A stretch of DNA of 64,000 bases from Atherinomorus stipes. Taxonomy: Eukaryota; Chordata; Actinopteri; Atheriniformes; Atherinidae. The stretch spans positions 62,001 through 126,000 of the forward strand of contig JALJCO010007877.1 of the NCBI GenBank assembly GCA_023101725.1, given 5' to 3'. The position numbers were made by a program, and so were the translations under genes. The notes below the pieces were generated by a model. The model was given only the letters and a program-made list of their open reading frames with translations, searched no databases and was not told the origin of the DNA. Numbering within the stretch: the first letter of the stretch is position 1; the number at the start of each line of letters is the position of its first letter. Positions 14,337-26,916 of this stretch are shown here, one piece after another.

Positions 14337-16997
14337 ACAGATTGCTAAGGAAACCCAACTAATGCAGCGTTGTTGTGCATTGTTCATGCTCGTATGTTAG
14401 GCTGACACGGGTTGGAGGTGGCTGTTTGAGGCTTTATGATCCAGAGATAATAACAACACTGCTGCTGTGGTGTTGTGTTATTTCCGTTAGCTGTGCTATA
14501 GAGAACTAAAATAAAGTTAGTTTAGTCGTTCAGAATCAACCCCAGCTTCAGACCCTTGTGATTTCCACACTGTGCAGAGCAGAGGAAAAAATAATCTTCA
14601 TCATATCCTTTTTTTTATGATTAGTAACCTGAATATCAGCAACTTTCCCAATAACCACGCAAAGCAAATCAACACAGAACAAGAGAGTTCATAAGTTTTT
14701 ACTTCCTAATAGCAACAGTAAAGCTGACTCTGTATCCATCTGTAATCCTGCCTTTTCTCTCCGCAGCAGTAAAACCCAATCTCATGTTTATTCTTGTACT
14801 GTGTACACTTTATCTCTTAATTACTCATTTCCTCTGTTGTCTGAGGCTCTTTGTTCCATCTGCCACTTTTTTTTCAAACTTTATTTATAATTATAAGTAT
14901 GTTGTTGGTGTGTGATGCGCTTTCAGGCTGGGAAATGTGCATAATAAAGGTTGGTATACTTGTAAATGAGTCAGAAACACATGCGCATGTTGCATTTTCA
15001 TCCACTTGTTGCACTGCTACACCCAATGTGTTTCCTTTCATTACTACTTCCTCTATGTGTGTGTGTTTTTGTTAATGTGTGACCACATTTTAGGGCAGAT
15101 CTAACACACGGGTCTGCATGTTTGTCTTCCTCAGTGTACCCACCCAGAAGCGAAGGGTGAGACAGCCAAGCAGCAGAGCTTAAAACACGTTCTCTGCTAT
15201 TTTATCAGCTCATCAGAAGTAGCTATCTGATGCGTCTGTGTGTGTGTTTGCTATTCCACAGGTGTGTGTGTGTGTGTGTGAGAGAGAATGTCTAATTTTA
15301 CTCGTCGCCAAGGACCAGCCGCTTTTACTCTGATCTACTTTCACACATCTGAAGACTGATGGCAGACGCGCGTTTGTTTGTGCGCGCGCCGGTGCTCACT
15401 TTGACAGACAACCACCCGCAGGGCTCGGTTGTCCTTGCTGCTGACATTTGTGGCAATAGTACACCCGTTGCTACGGTGACACCTTGGAGACCTATCAGGA
15501 CAGATCAGACAGCCAATGTGGGTCAAGCTTGTTTGACATCTTACGCACACACAGACACACAAACAAGCCAGACTGGACAGCTTCGACCGGAGTCTGAATT
15601 TAGACCCTCCTACTATAAATACTTAATCGACTTAATGTAAACAATAATTAACCTGTAGATCTTTTCTTCTTCTTTTTTTTTTTTAAAGTAGTCTTTGTTC
15701 TTTTCTTATTTCTAATAATCTCTCTTCCATTGGATAATTTTTCCTACATGTATACTTCCTGGTTTTCTTGTCTCTTGCAACTTTCAAAGCCTTTTGTAGT
15801 TGATTTTATGTGTGAACTTTCTCTAATCCCGTGTTTTTCCTTTCCCCCACATTCCTGTGCTCCTGTGTTGCCTTGTTTAGATTTGATTGGATATCTGAAA
15901 AACCGTTAAATTGCAAAGTGGAAAAGGTGCTGCCTCTGGATGTTGGACTTCCACCTTACTTCTCCAGCAGCCGTTCAGACACCAATTTTTTACTTTATCA
16001 GCACCGTGCATGAATTTTCCAGAGTCACCACAGCGAGTTTCCGTCTCTTTATTGCACTTGTCAGGTGAAGTCAGCCTAGAGATAAATCACCATCTGATGA
16101 AGCTGCCCTGGCTGAAATGATGCTTCCTTGTTGCTAATATTAGTGTCAGTGATAATGATTATTGATGTTTGACTTAATGCTTTGGTTTGTGTCATTCTCT
16201 GCCTGGTGGATGACACTGAGAGCAGAGTGCATGTCCCCGTACTGGCATGCATATAAGTTCAGGAGGAGAAAACCTGGTGGTAACCTGCTGTCTATTTGTG
16301 GTTGTCATGCTGGTTTGTCAAACTGTTTCACTTCCTCTGGAGTGACTGTCAGCCCCTCGCTGCTGTGCTGTACTTTTGCCCTCCCCCTGCCTTCCTGGTG
16401 TGTGCTGCATTTGGTTGGACATTGCAGCTTTAAATGTCTGAACGCCTCCTTCTTTTGACCCTGAATTTGTTTAAATGGGTCTTGAAAACTGAATTTTGAA
16501 CCTGTTTGATTCCCCAGCTTTGACTGGGACAGTTTATGCTTGTAGCTTGTACAGTAAATGCTAAATTGCTTGATCTTCAGCTGCGGGAGCTACAAATCTG
16601 ATATAGTGTGTGTGTGAAAAGAAGCATCAAAGCAACCTTTGGTGTTTTCATAGTCGGAGTGAGTTTTCAGTGGTTGATGCAACTTTAAGGCCTGACTATC
16701 TTTTATCAAGTCATATCAAATGTTTTTTGCCGTTGTTTTCAGGTAACCTTTGCTACTTCTCCTGTCTGTTCCTGTTGTCTTTGGATTATTTTTGTGACTT
16801 TTCTTAACTTCCAAAACCTGAGGTCCCCTATGGGGGGGACTTGGAGAACAGATTGGGCCAAACTGACCACTTGGTGGACCTTCCTTAAATTGTCTGACTA
16901 AAACTTTTGCTTTGTTTCACTTTATCAAAGTTGTCCTTTTCAGAGATAACTTTCCCATGGTGTGATAGAGACTCAGATAAAGACTGACTCAGATATA
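14337..16997. other. Intron 2 stretch without recognisable gene
   Basis: Contains a short TG repeat near 15262-15280 and pyrimidine-rich runs near 15660-15690. No gene or transposon boundary recognised. Confidence 0.4.
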
Positions 16998-17377
16998 AAG
17001 GCTCATTTATGCTTCCTTTATTTAATTAAAAATAGAAGTTTGTTTTGAACATCACCGTCTTTATTCTCTCTCTATGTTGTGATGGTTGTTAGAGCATATA
17101 TCCACCAGAGTTCAGAGTTCGTCTCCTTGTTGCGACGTCCATTTCAGACAACAGTAAACATGCTAACAGTGAAGGAGATCATGATAATGTACATTGTCAG
17201 AAGGAGAATTGGTTGTCTTTGCAGCCATTAAATACACAACGGCTTCTTCTTCAGCAGAATTAGCTATAATGTGTAACGCAGCCCCCTCGGTATCTGGAGC
17301 TGCTCATACTCCGTTTTTATGTTGGGCTGTGCACCGAAAGCTCTCTGAAAACGGACCACAAAGCATAAGTGAGCCTT
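16998..17377. mobile_element. Short MITE with 17-bp inverted ends
   Basis: AAGGCTCATTTATGCTT at 16998-17014 is inverted as AAGCATAAGTGAGCCTT at 17361-17377. Flanking triplets are TAA and TTA, which would fit a PIF/Harbinger-type TWA site with one change. The interior is non-coding and fairly GC-rich. Confidence 0.55.
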
Positions 17378-17382
17378 TAGAG

Positions 17383-18358
17383 CAGGGGTCTGCAACCTGC
17401 AGCTCCAGAGCCTAGGGATGAGCGATATGGACTAAAAATGTATCATGATAATTTCTGGTTTTTATCACGGTAACGATAAATGACGATAAAAAAAAAACAA
17501 TATCATCCTATTCTGTTGTATTATAAATCTACATCTACGTTCGGTCTTGAGAGCCCTAAAATAATACTAGAAGCCACTAAACTACATCAATTAAGTTCAA
17601 GGAGTACACTTGTATTACAAAATTGTAGTGACACCAATCAAACAAGTTTAAAATTTGGGAACAAATTTCGACCTTTATTCCAATGGTGCAAACAGCAAAA
17701 ATAACTTGGCTTATAAAAATCACATAGTGCAGCTATACAACCCTGATGAATTGAATTTATCTTCTTTATCATGAGATGACAAATTATTACCATGGGGAAT
17801 TTCTTTGATGATATATGCACACGATAACATACGCCCCCCTATCAAAGGGCTCTGGGCCTTCCACAATGGCTCCCAGGAACTTGGACCAAAGATAATAAAG
17901 ACCGACTAATAAATACAGATGTATACATAAGCATTTGAGGTTTACGTTTTTCACTGCATAATTCTGAATTCACAACATAATGACACTAAAAGTACTATGC
18001 AATAATATATTTTCTTTAAATCTATTTCTTTTGTCATTAGCTTGGAAATTATTTTTTTATCCCCTTCAAACGATTTCCCACAAATAGCTGCATTTTTATT
18101 TAACCTTTTTTTTACAGTTATTGAAGAAAATTAGAAAAAGTATCCTCTTTTTGCAAGTTTTTCTTAATTTCAAAATCTAAAAATAGAAATAAAACTGATT
18201 CCTTCAAAAAGACGGCAAATTTTCAAGCATAAGTGCTTATCAAAAAATGATAATTTGCCTTTTTTTAAAAGGTCATGGAACATTTGCGGCTAAAAGACTT
18301 TTATTTAGCTGGTTGAGGCGAAAATGTCTCTTTGGATTGTAAAGGTTGCAGACCGTCG
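17383..18358. mobile_element. hAT (Charlie-like) relic with 8-bp duplication
   Basis: The left end CAGGGGTCTGCAACCTGCAG and the right end (reverse complement CGACGGTCTGCAACCTT) form the inverted repeat. CTTTAGAG is duplicated at 17375-17382 and 18359-18366. From 17413 a second hAT-like start (TAGGGATGAGCGATATGG) intrudes. No transposase reading frame survives. Confidence 0.8.
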
Positions 18359-18516
18359 CTTTAGAGTTACAGCTGCATCGTTCTGAAGGAATATTCACAT
18401 TCATCCTGAAAGTGTTTTTTAGGCAAGCCTGAAACTTTTTTTCATTTTGCTATGTACCATTTTTATTCCTTCTCTACTAATAACACATATACTGATACTT
18501 ACTATATATAAATATA

Positions 18517-18518
<2 letters not shown>

Positions 18519-18558
<40 letters not shown>
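18519..18558. repeat. (TA)n microsatellite
   Basis: About 20 TA units just downstream of the hAT relic, inside a wider TATA-rich segment (18490-18590). Confidence 0.97.
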
Positions 18559-18559
<1 letters not shown>

Positions 18560-18599
18560 TTACATATACTGATATATACTTTATTTATAAATAAAGGAT

Positions 18600-20655
18600 A
18601 ATATCTTTTTTATTTACATGGCTTAACAAATATCACAAGTGTTCCCTTTACTGTGACTCCAAAAGCATTCAAATGTACAGAGATGTTCTCGCTTCATTAT
18701 GAGCATGAAATTCTTTAGAGTGACCAGAGAAAGAGGCACAAGGCTCAGTGTTAAACTTTGTAAATCATTACCACAAAAGTTAATGCTTGTCATGTTTGCT
18801 TAACAGTCTCAGTACATAAGTATCTTTCTATGTTCCCTCCACTCAACTCTCATCTGCAAAATCAAATCCCACCTCTGCTCATTTATGCCTTTAATTGTTC
18901 ACTGTCACAGCGTTTGGCTCCTGCATTATCGGCGGGACCTCTGCACCTCTGTGTTTCGGTTGTCTGTATTTACTGTAGGTGAACGAACTGAACTCCATCC
19001 ACAGCAGTCAGGGCAAATTGATGCTGATGATAAGCTAAATGTCTAAAACGTGAGTCATGGCGTGTAGGTGTGATGGTCCACCTGGATTGCTAACTGCTGA
19101 GGGGAGAGAAGCTGCTGGGTTGCAGTTGTGGGTTTGAAAGTGGTCTTTGAAAAGTGCTGCATTATTTGATGTGCAAGTTTCCAGACTGAGAACTCATTAT
19201 GATTTCATTTCCAGGACAAAACGTTCAGTTTGTGGGTATTTGACTTTTACAGGTTTCTGTCATAAACATGCTAATGACATAATAACTTGACTGATTTGCC
19301 TGTTTGATGGGAATGTCAACAACGTGATATGAGGTTTATGATGTTTACTGTTAGTTTTAGTGTTTTATAGTGGCTTAATGGCGTGTTTGATCTATGGACA
19401 TCTCTGAAAGCCATGAAAACTTGAAAAAAATCTTTACATGTGTTTCCAAACCGGTTTTTGCTGAAGATGACTGTTGTTAATATTCACTCTGAGTTTGAGG
19501 TGTTTGTTCATGATGTGTTTATCTTGGGAGAGGCGGGAATCGGGGGCTGACTTTGTTTGTTATCACATCTTCAATTGCAAAATTTAAATAAGGGTCCGTG
19601 CAGTGTTCAGAGCTGCTCCATTTTTGTGTGTGTGCATGTCAAAGGGGTGTGTGTGTTCTTTGATGGAGACCAGCTAACTATGTCACTGCTGCTCCTGAGA
19701 TACTTTAACCCATTCGTCTATAGACGGTAACCTAGCAACAGGGGCACGAGCCGACATGAGTGCATTCATCTCAGACCTCTTTTTCTGTCTTTCCCTCCAT
19801 CCTCCTGTCTTTTTCCGTCTTTGACTTTCTTCCTTTCTGACACTCAGCCTTCACATCAGCCAAGTTGTCTCCCTCATCTTCCTCTCTTCCTCATCCTTTA
19901 GCCATCTATTTTAAATCGATAAACTTTTTTTTTTTAAGTTTTGTCGCTTTTATAAGTCTTTCTTTTTTCAGATGTTGTCATGGTGATGATGGTCGCTATC
20001 ATCAACATCATCCGGTCTGCTCTCTCTTTACCTTTATTATGGAAAACCAAAGACCGCAACAGATGATTCATCCTCACTGCACAGTCATGGCTGCAGAGTT
20101 AAGAGTGCATTAATTGTTGGATGTGGTGCAATTAGCAAACAAAGACACTCAACTTTACTAATTATGGCAGGAGGCCAAGCTGTGGGAACACCAGCCTGAT
20201 CAATTATAACAGAACGTCTTAGATTCTCTGTTCTTCTAATCATTTGCATTGATTTTGAGTTTATCAGGAATAGAATCTTCCTTTAGTCATATCCTAAGCT
20301 GACTGATATCAAGGTCATTTCTTTTAGATCAATAAGCTTAGTTTTTAGTAGCTAGAGTTGCAGCCCTTTTATCCCGAACAGTACAACAGATCAGAGTGTA
20401 AAGGTTTTGCTTTGTACTACAATGAATGAAGGTGGCAAAATCACCAAATTTGATAAATTTAGCTTATCCTCCATAAACTCATGGTTTCTGCAAACAATGA
20501 ATATTAGAGTTTCAATATTTATGAACCCTGTGATATTGAAGTGCGTTTCCAGATTAGTTAAGACACTCTTAACGCTGAGTCTTCTTAAGTCACTTCTTAA
20601 AGGTGTTGTTTGGAGTTTTTCTAATAAAGATGATTTTTTTAGGAGACATCTTTAA
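18600..20655. other. Intron 2 stretch without recognisable gene
   Basis: No coding or repeat boundary supported. Some T-rich and CT-rich patches (19760-19960). Confidence 0.4.
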
Positions 20656-20659
20656 CTCT

Positions 20660-21042
20660 TTAATTCCAAAAAAAAAAACAAATAATAAAAAAAAAATAAT
20701 AAAAAAAAAAAAGAAGAAAAAAAAAAAAAAAAAAATGAATGATGTTGTTTTTATGTAGTATTTCATAAAAATAAAAAATATAGAAAAAAAAAAAATAGTA
20801 CGAATGAAAGAAATCGAATAAATAAAAAATCAAAGAGAAAGAAAAGAAGGGGTTGGGAGGGAGAAAAGGAAAGAGAAAATAATTATGCATCTTTTTTTCT
20901 TTTCTAAAAGAAAATTTTTCAAATTAACGGGTAAAAAAAAAATAAATATAAACAAAAAAAATTAAATAAATATAAGTTAAATGAATCATAAGTTAAAAAA
21001 AAAATAAAAAAAAAAAATAATAAAAAAAAAAAAAAAAAACAG
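20660..21042. repeat. A-rich low-complexity block
   Basis: Several long A runs broken by T and G, especially 20667-20745, 20780-20795 and 20930-21040. The minus strand gives a poly-Phe/Tyr frame that is an artefact. Part may derive from repeated poly(A) tails of retroposons, but no body is visible. Confidence 0.9.
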
Positions 21043-21262
21043 TGTCATTTATTATTAACAATAAAAGAATCAGCTTTAGGAGGGTGGAGGGTTGGTGGTG
21101 GAATAAATTTTTCTCGTTCATCTTTGCTCTAAGATTACGGTAGACTGATGCACCAAAACTAGTTCAGTCATGGCTCCACAGCTGCATGATCATAGTTAAG
21201 AAAAGTCTCAAGCAGAGGAGTTCAAGTATCCCGCCATCTTGTTCTCTAGTAATGGTAATGAA

Positions 21263-22264
21263 TAGGGATGCACCGATCCGATCTCCGATATTGAAAAAAA
21301 ATCCTAGATCAAGGATCGTAAAAACGAGCTGATCCATGGCCCGATCTGAAGTTGCAGATCTATTCAGTGTAATTCTATGCTGCGCGCTGTGAGTCGCATC
21401 ATGCGTTACCGACGCACCACAAGGAGGCTGTTATGTTTGTTTACAAAGGCTAGAGTTGCAGCTGCTAGCTGCTAGCCGGCTGCTGGTGTCTCCTTCTGTC
21501 GCTGCTCAGATAAGAATCCTGCGGCGGTTTGGTTTCCCACGTTTAGCAGGAAAAAATCCCACGGGTGCCGTCAGGTCGCGGGGAAAGAAGAAAAACTGTT
21601 GAATCTTTTTGGAAATTACAAGTTTTATACTGATGGTAGCCTTTCCACTGGTGTCCAGTGCAGCGTGTGGGAGAGAAGTACAGTTTTTTTTTTTTATCCA
21701 ATCCGCTGTTTGGAAGTTACCTCCATGTTAAAACACTCTGATGAAGTGTTTGTTTATTCATGGATCTTTAATTTCTATTTTCATAATACTAAACCATTTT
21801 AAAAAGATGATTTGCTTTTTTTTATCTACCAACCAAGCATGTGGAGACTTTTTTTTTCTCAATTTTAGCTCCTTTATTAGGCCATTTATTTTACATTGGA
21901 TTTTAAATTTCTGATTGCACTGACTGAACCATTTTAAAGAAGTTTTGTTCCTGTTTATTTTGACATGTTTCACTGAGAAGGTCAGGCTACTTTTTTTTTT
22001 TTTTGTTAAATATTGTTAAATATGTAATCCAGTCCATTTATCTGTTTTTAAAAACCAAGGTAAATATTTTTACATTTTTAAAGCCAAGTCTGATGTTTTC
22101 TCGCACAAAAGAACGATCCTGGTCTGAGGTGCAGCGTCAAACCATAACATGCTGTTTTTTTCCTCCTTTTTCTGTATCGGTCACAGATCGGTTTCGGCAG
22201 ATACCGAAACATCAAATATCGGTATCGGATCGGTGCCAAAAAAAGGCGAATCGGTGCGTCCGTA
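21263..22264. mobile_element. hAT-like element, about 1 kb
   Basis: Starts TAGGGATGCACCGATCCGAT and ends with the inverted motif near 22221-22264 (reverse complement TACGGACGCACCGATTCG), separated by related 'ccgatatt'/'aatatcgg' repeats. This end pair is typical of fish hAT elements. No clean 8-bp duplication is visible (GTAATGAA versus GGTAGGAC). The interior has no intact transposase. Confidence 0.7.
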
Positions 22265-22938
22265 GGTAGGACAGAGCAAGAGATGGACAAACAGAGTGGG
22301 GCTTTGTCAGCAGTAATGAAGCAAAGAGAGAACTGAGTAACTGAGCAAAGCAAAGCTCTTGAATGACTCGTCTGTTTATGTTCCAAGTCTCGCCACCTGG
22401 TCAAGAGATTTGGGTTGCATGAAAAAATAAGATGGCGGATGCAAGTGGCTGAGATGAGCTTCCTTTAGAAGGCAGTTGCTCAGCCTGAGAGATGGAGCGA
22501 GGAGCACACACACCTGGAGGGAGCAAACTCTGAATCTAATACCATATTATGATCTGACCTTTGCTAATTGTATGAAAGATGGGCAAAGCCATCAGCTGAC
22601 AGGCTTTAAGTCAACGTGAGAATCTGACAAATGTGACAATGTGTTGTCTCCTAAAACTTTCTGGCTCCATTACATAAAAACACAAACTTAACATATCTTA
22701 AGATTAAAATACCTTCACTCAAACCATGATAGTCTTTATTGCTAGGTTTACTTTGTGCAATGCCATTTTAAAAAGGAATGAATAATGATGTAGATTTGGC
22801 CTAAAAAGTGTTTTCCATCCATTTTAAAAGGCTCATTCCAGGTTGCCTACTTGTGAAAAAGTGGATTACAGCCAGGTTGAGAAAAGCCAAGATGGAAACT
22901 GTCAATTTACAGAGATACTGTATAGTGGCCACATGTGG

Positions 22939-23512
22939 TAGGGCTGTGCAACTAATCGCAAATTGATCGTGATTTCAATTTTTGTGTCAAACAATCTCCA
23001 AACTCATATAATTGAGTTGAAACTTTTTTTTTTTTTCATTTTTCTTGGCAATTTCTAAAAGTTATTCTGAGGTTATCTCAGGCAATTTGTTGTGTATCTT
23101 TAACTAAAATGTTAGATTTGGAATGTTCTAGCATTGCACTAAAGCTCAACAAAGTTTGTTTTCGGATATTGTTTATATAAATAAGTACATTTATTTTATA
23201 TATAGAGAGAGAAAAATGGCAGAGCAGCTGGTTACATCGTTTATTTTAGATATATTTATGATTTTTTAATGTTTTTTGCATTAATTTAACATTCAGAGTA
23301 TATTTGTTTTATTTGTTTAATGTTTTATACATTGCAAAACAGCTGTAAGGTACATATTTGTAGCCTATATTTATTTTTAGTGTTAGAAACCTTAGAAAGA
23401 AATGCTAAATTAATGCACCGTGTAACTAGGAAATAATCATTTAAAGAATTGTGATTTCAGTGTTGGTCAAAATAATCGTGATAATGATTTTTTTCTATAA
23501 TCAAGTAGCCCT
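22939..23512. mobile_element. hAT-like element, about 0.57 kb
   Basis: Starts TAGGGCTGTGCAACTAATCG and ends with an inverted TAGCCCTA preceded by 'aataatcgtgataatga'. Flanks CATGTGGT and AACGTGGT match at 6 of 8 positions, fitting an old 8-bp duplication. Non-coding. Confidence 0.68.
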
Positions 23513-24540
23513 AACGTGGTTGATCTACTCATTTTATTGTCATCCATAACTTTCTCCAGTTTAGCAGTTTGTTTGCAATATGTTTATTTCAGCAAATGTT
23601 ATGCTTTAGGGGCCATGATTATTAAAACATTAGCAAAAGAGAAAGTCAGTGGGTGCAGGAGGCCTGGAACATGATGCACTTAGTAACCTTGCAGTGTTTT
23701 GCATGGCAAGCAGAGGATGAGGATCTTTAATGACTATCTTTTGGACAGCACATGCTGTTGTTTTCCATTATACAATGAATACAGCCGTCATTGTAATTTG
23801 TACTTTATCCATTATTTGGTATTCAAACCTCAAACATCTCATTGGCTTTTTTGTTATCAGCAGCTCTTCACTCTAACGTCCATGTCCTGCCGCCCACTCT
23901 CTCTCGATCTCAGCCTCTTTATACTACCTCTCTCGCCCTAAGTTAATGAGTAAATCACTAGATGAAACATCACGATGAAGATAATGACCACTTTCTAGCA
24001 AATTAAATACAGGGAACAGGAGTATAAAGTACACACTCTGTATACACTCAAGCTTTCCATCTCCCAAACTCGTTCTTTCTTATCCTCAGTTATTTTCTTG
24101 CTGTCTGGCCCAAAACAGCAGGTACTGTTTGCGGGGGAGTTTAGAGAGATAGAGAGAAAGTGGCGGTGAAGCGTGGTGGGAGAGCTGGATGAGGGCAGGA
24201 GACAGAGGGAAAGTTAATGTACAGTACACCAGGTTACAGGGTTATACTGTATGTGTGCATGTTGGCCGGACACGTTGAGCGATTGCGGAGGTAGATCTAC
24301 TTCTGCAGCGAGAGGACCTGAAGAGCCCTCCAGACATACACGTGTTCACACGCGCACACACACACACTCATAGACGAGCCAGTTTTTGTTGGAGCAAAGA
24401 TTAACAGTGTGAATGTTGTACTGTTTTACAGTAAGTGCTGCTTCTCTACATTTTTCTCATGTTTTCTCTTATTTGCACAGTTTTTCCCCTGGTTGAAGTA
24501 TTTTTTTTTCCATACCAATTTTAGGATACATAGTAATTCA
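23513..24540. other. Intron 2 stretch without recognisable gene
   Basis: Plain intronic sequence with a CA-rich patch at 24341-24367. No gene recognised. Confidence 0.4.
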
Positions 24541-24541
24541 G

Positions 24542-24587
24542 TTGTAATCAACATGTTGTTGATTACCCATCAACAACATGTTATTGA
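24542..24587. repeat. Short perfect-type hairpin
   Basis: ATCAACATGTTGTTGA and TCAACAACATGTTATTGA pair around a 7-nt spacer (about 24558-24570). It directly abuts the next foldback element. Confidence 0.75.
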
Positions 24588-24588
24588 A

Positions 24589-25470
24589 TAGCCTGGCATG
24601 CCAGCCTGACTAACGCCATGTATGAGATACACAGCAAGTCAGTCTGGGTTCCCTCCGCTGGAGACGGATTTCCAATACGAGACAAGAGGCGAGACGAACG
24701 GGAACGAAGTGAAACGGAGAGAACCAATCAGAGAAATACAGAAGTGACGCAATTGTGTTTTATAAGAGGAAAGCCTCAGAACAGCAAGTTGTTGCGGGTT
24801 TAAGGACACTTGCAGCTCATCTAAGACATCAGAAAGGGCATTAATAGATTGTCGCTCCTCTGCCGCCACCATCCTGACTATTTATGGTCGGAGAAAGAGA
24901 CATAGATGTGGTAAAAAGTGTTTGCCCCCTTCCTGATTTCTTATTTTTTTGCATGTTTGTCACACGTAAATGTTTCAGATCATCAAACAAATTTAAATGT
25001 GAGACAAAGATGAAAAAACCCCCACAAAATGCAGTTTTCAAATGAAGATTTTTATTAGTAAGTTATGAGTCTTGACAATGAGTCTTATACAGCGCTGTGT
25101 GTTTTAACAGGGGGGGGTCAATCACTTTTTCACACAGGGCCATGGAGGTTTGGATTTTTCCCCCCTTATTACTAAAAATCTTCATTTAAAAACTGCATTT
25201 TCTGTTTACAAGTGTTATCTTTGTCTCACATTTAAATTTGTTTGATGATCTGAAACATTTAAGTGTGACAAACATGCAAAAAAATAACCAGGAAACCAGG
25301 AAGGGGGCAAACACTTTTTCACACAACTGCGTTGTAAAGTCCTGCCTCCCATGCTGTGATTGGTCCAGTCAATTTTTACTGCAGTGGAAATCAGTTTCCA
25401 ATGGAAGGAACCCAGACTGACTTGCCGCGTATCTTATACACGGCATTGGTCAGGCCGGCATACCAGGCTA
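24589..25470. mobile_element. MITE with 85-bp inverted ends
   Basis: The left arm 24589-24673 begins TAGCCTGGCATGCCAGCCTG. The right arm 25386-25470 is its inverted copy (reverse complement TAGCCTGGTATGCCGGCCTG). Both arms share 'cagtctgggttcc'. No target duplication is clear. A second palindromic element lies inside at 24906-25324. Confidence 0.75.
24906..25324. mobile_element. Palindromic element nested in the MITE
   Basis: The arms of about 150 bp (24911-25055 and 25168-25322) are inverted copies. The ends carry AAAAAGTGTTTGCCCCCTTC and the arms end at 'aagatttttattagtaa'. This is a known kind of fish foldback repeat. The paired open frames on each arm (TNMQKN motif) are shadows of this symmetry. 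Confidence 0.75.
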
Positions 25471-26600
25471 GTTGCTGAAGGGTAAATGACAGAAACCTAC
25501 ATTCAGGATTACTGTTTATTCAGGTCAGTTGTCATTGCACAATATGCAGCATAATTGCATTGCTTTCATGGTCACAATAAAGATAAAAGACATGGAAAAC
25601 AAAATCAAAACCACTATGAGGAGATGGAAGTGAGGAGAGCATCATTGTAACAATAAATAAAGTGCAGGTCTGATCATATTGCTCATACACACATATTGAT
25701 TATTTTAAGTGGTTTGTGCAAAAATGCATACACAGAATAGATGTTGCAAAGCTAAAACATTGCTTACGAAGTCAGATTTGTAATGGCGCTTGGGTTAAAT
25801 GGAAGGAGAGAGTGAACAGAAGCAAAAAGGAGAGTGAAGAGAAGAATAAGGAGGTAAAAGTACACCAGATTGAAAGCATTAGCAATTCAATCAAAACAAC
25901 AAAAAACAGATAACTAGCTGCTGCACCTGTAAAGAAACAGAGAACAACTAATGGCCTTGGGAAGAAAACCAAATCGGGAGAACCTGAAAAAAATACTCAT
26001 AAATTACAATACAACAGCATGAAAAACATCAGCAATGAAAAGAAACCCCCCCCCCACCCAAATAGCCATAGTTATTGGTGATTAAACCAATTAAACCTGA
26101 CATTGAGTCTGTCAGCAAGTAAGGGAATATGATTGCAAAACATGAGGAATGAAATGTGTTCAGTGGTGAGATGCAGCCACACCCCTGCAAAGACCAAAGG
26201 CAGACCAGGGCCGCCCCAACACCCGGGAGACCAGCCACCACCCCAGAGCATGTAAAAGCAGTTTTTAAGTCTGGAGGTGTGAGGTTGTCGGGACGTGAAG
26301 CATCTCCCAGAGGACAACAAAGTGAAAGGATGGTGGACGAGTCTGATAGTGTCACATGGAGGTGATACCGTGTGCTGAATGTCTTGCAGAGTGCAGCTGA
26401 GCACCTCTGATTTTCTGTCCAATTTTCAGTTGAGGTTGGAATCAGTGCAGCATATTTAGGAAAATCATACATTGGTAAAGAAGTTTGGGCACCTCTGGTC
26501 AGTATTTTGGTTTCTCAGATTAACTGAGTTGCTAAACTCAAAGAGGACCTGACCTACAGTACTTTTGCTTCATATTTGAATAGTTTATAAAATTTTTGAG
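25471..26600. other. Intron 2 stretch, mostly unassigned
   Basis: A GC-rich patch at about 26160-26330 looks like part of some interspersed repeat, but I cannot name it. GTTTGGGCACCTCTGGTCA near 26489 resembles the terminus of a fish DNA transposon with no matching partner seen. A C run lies at 26047-26056. No gene supported. Confidence 0.4.
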
Positions 26601-26606
26601 TAGTTT

Positions 26607-26911
26607 GTGATGCCCTGGCCTTGCCTGACTAATGGCTGATACCAGTTTTTCTGCTTATAGGTAGGTGTGCCAAACAGATGGCTCTCCTTTACCAGAGCAT
26701 CTGGTCTTGGTGCACCTGGCTATCAATACCCAGCATGCAAGCTAACTCTGTCTCTCCACAGCTTGCTGTTTAGACATGCAACCACTTCACACCACTGACT
26801 GACCACTTTTACTCTTATTTTTATTTTTATGACGCTATTTTCTTTAATAAATATATTATTGTTGTGTAGTGTTTCCTCATTTTTTCCTGGCCTACCACGC
26901 AGGTCGTGACA
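26607..26911 (+). mobile_element. Possible solo LTR (305 bp)
   Basis: The segment GTGATGCCCTGG...GGTCGTGACA is flanked by the 5-bp direct repeat AGTTT (26602-26606 and 26912-26916). It contains a TATA-like CTATCAATACC near 26719 and a polyadenylation signal AATAAA near 26846, in the order expected for an LTR on the + strand. No internal retrotransposon sequence adjoins, so a solo LTR (Gypsy-like by pattern) is inferred. The ends are not the canonical TG...CA at the outermost base. Confidence 0.5.
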
Positions 26912-26916
26912 AGTTT

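Noticed and set aside
26029..26472. 147-codon minus-strand open frame
   Set aside because: No family resemblance, overlaps another open frame and a repeat-like GC-rich patch; probably chance.
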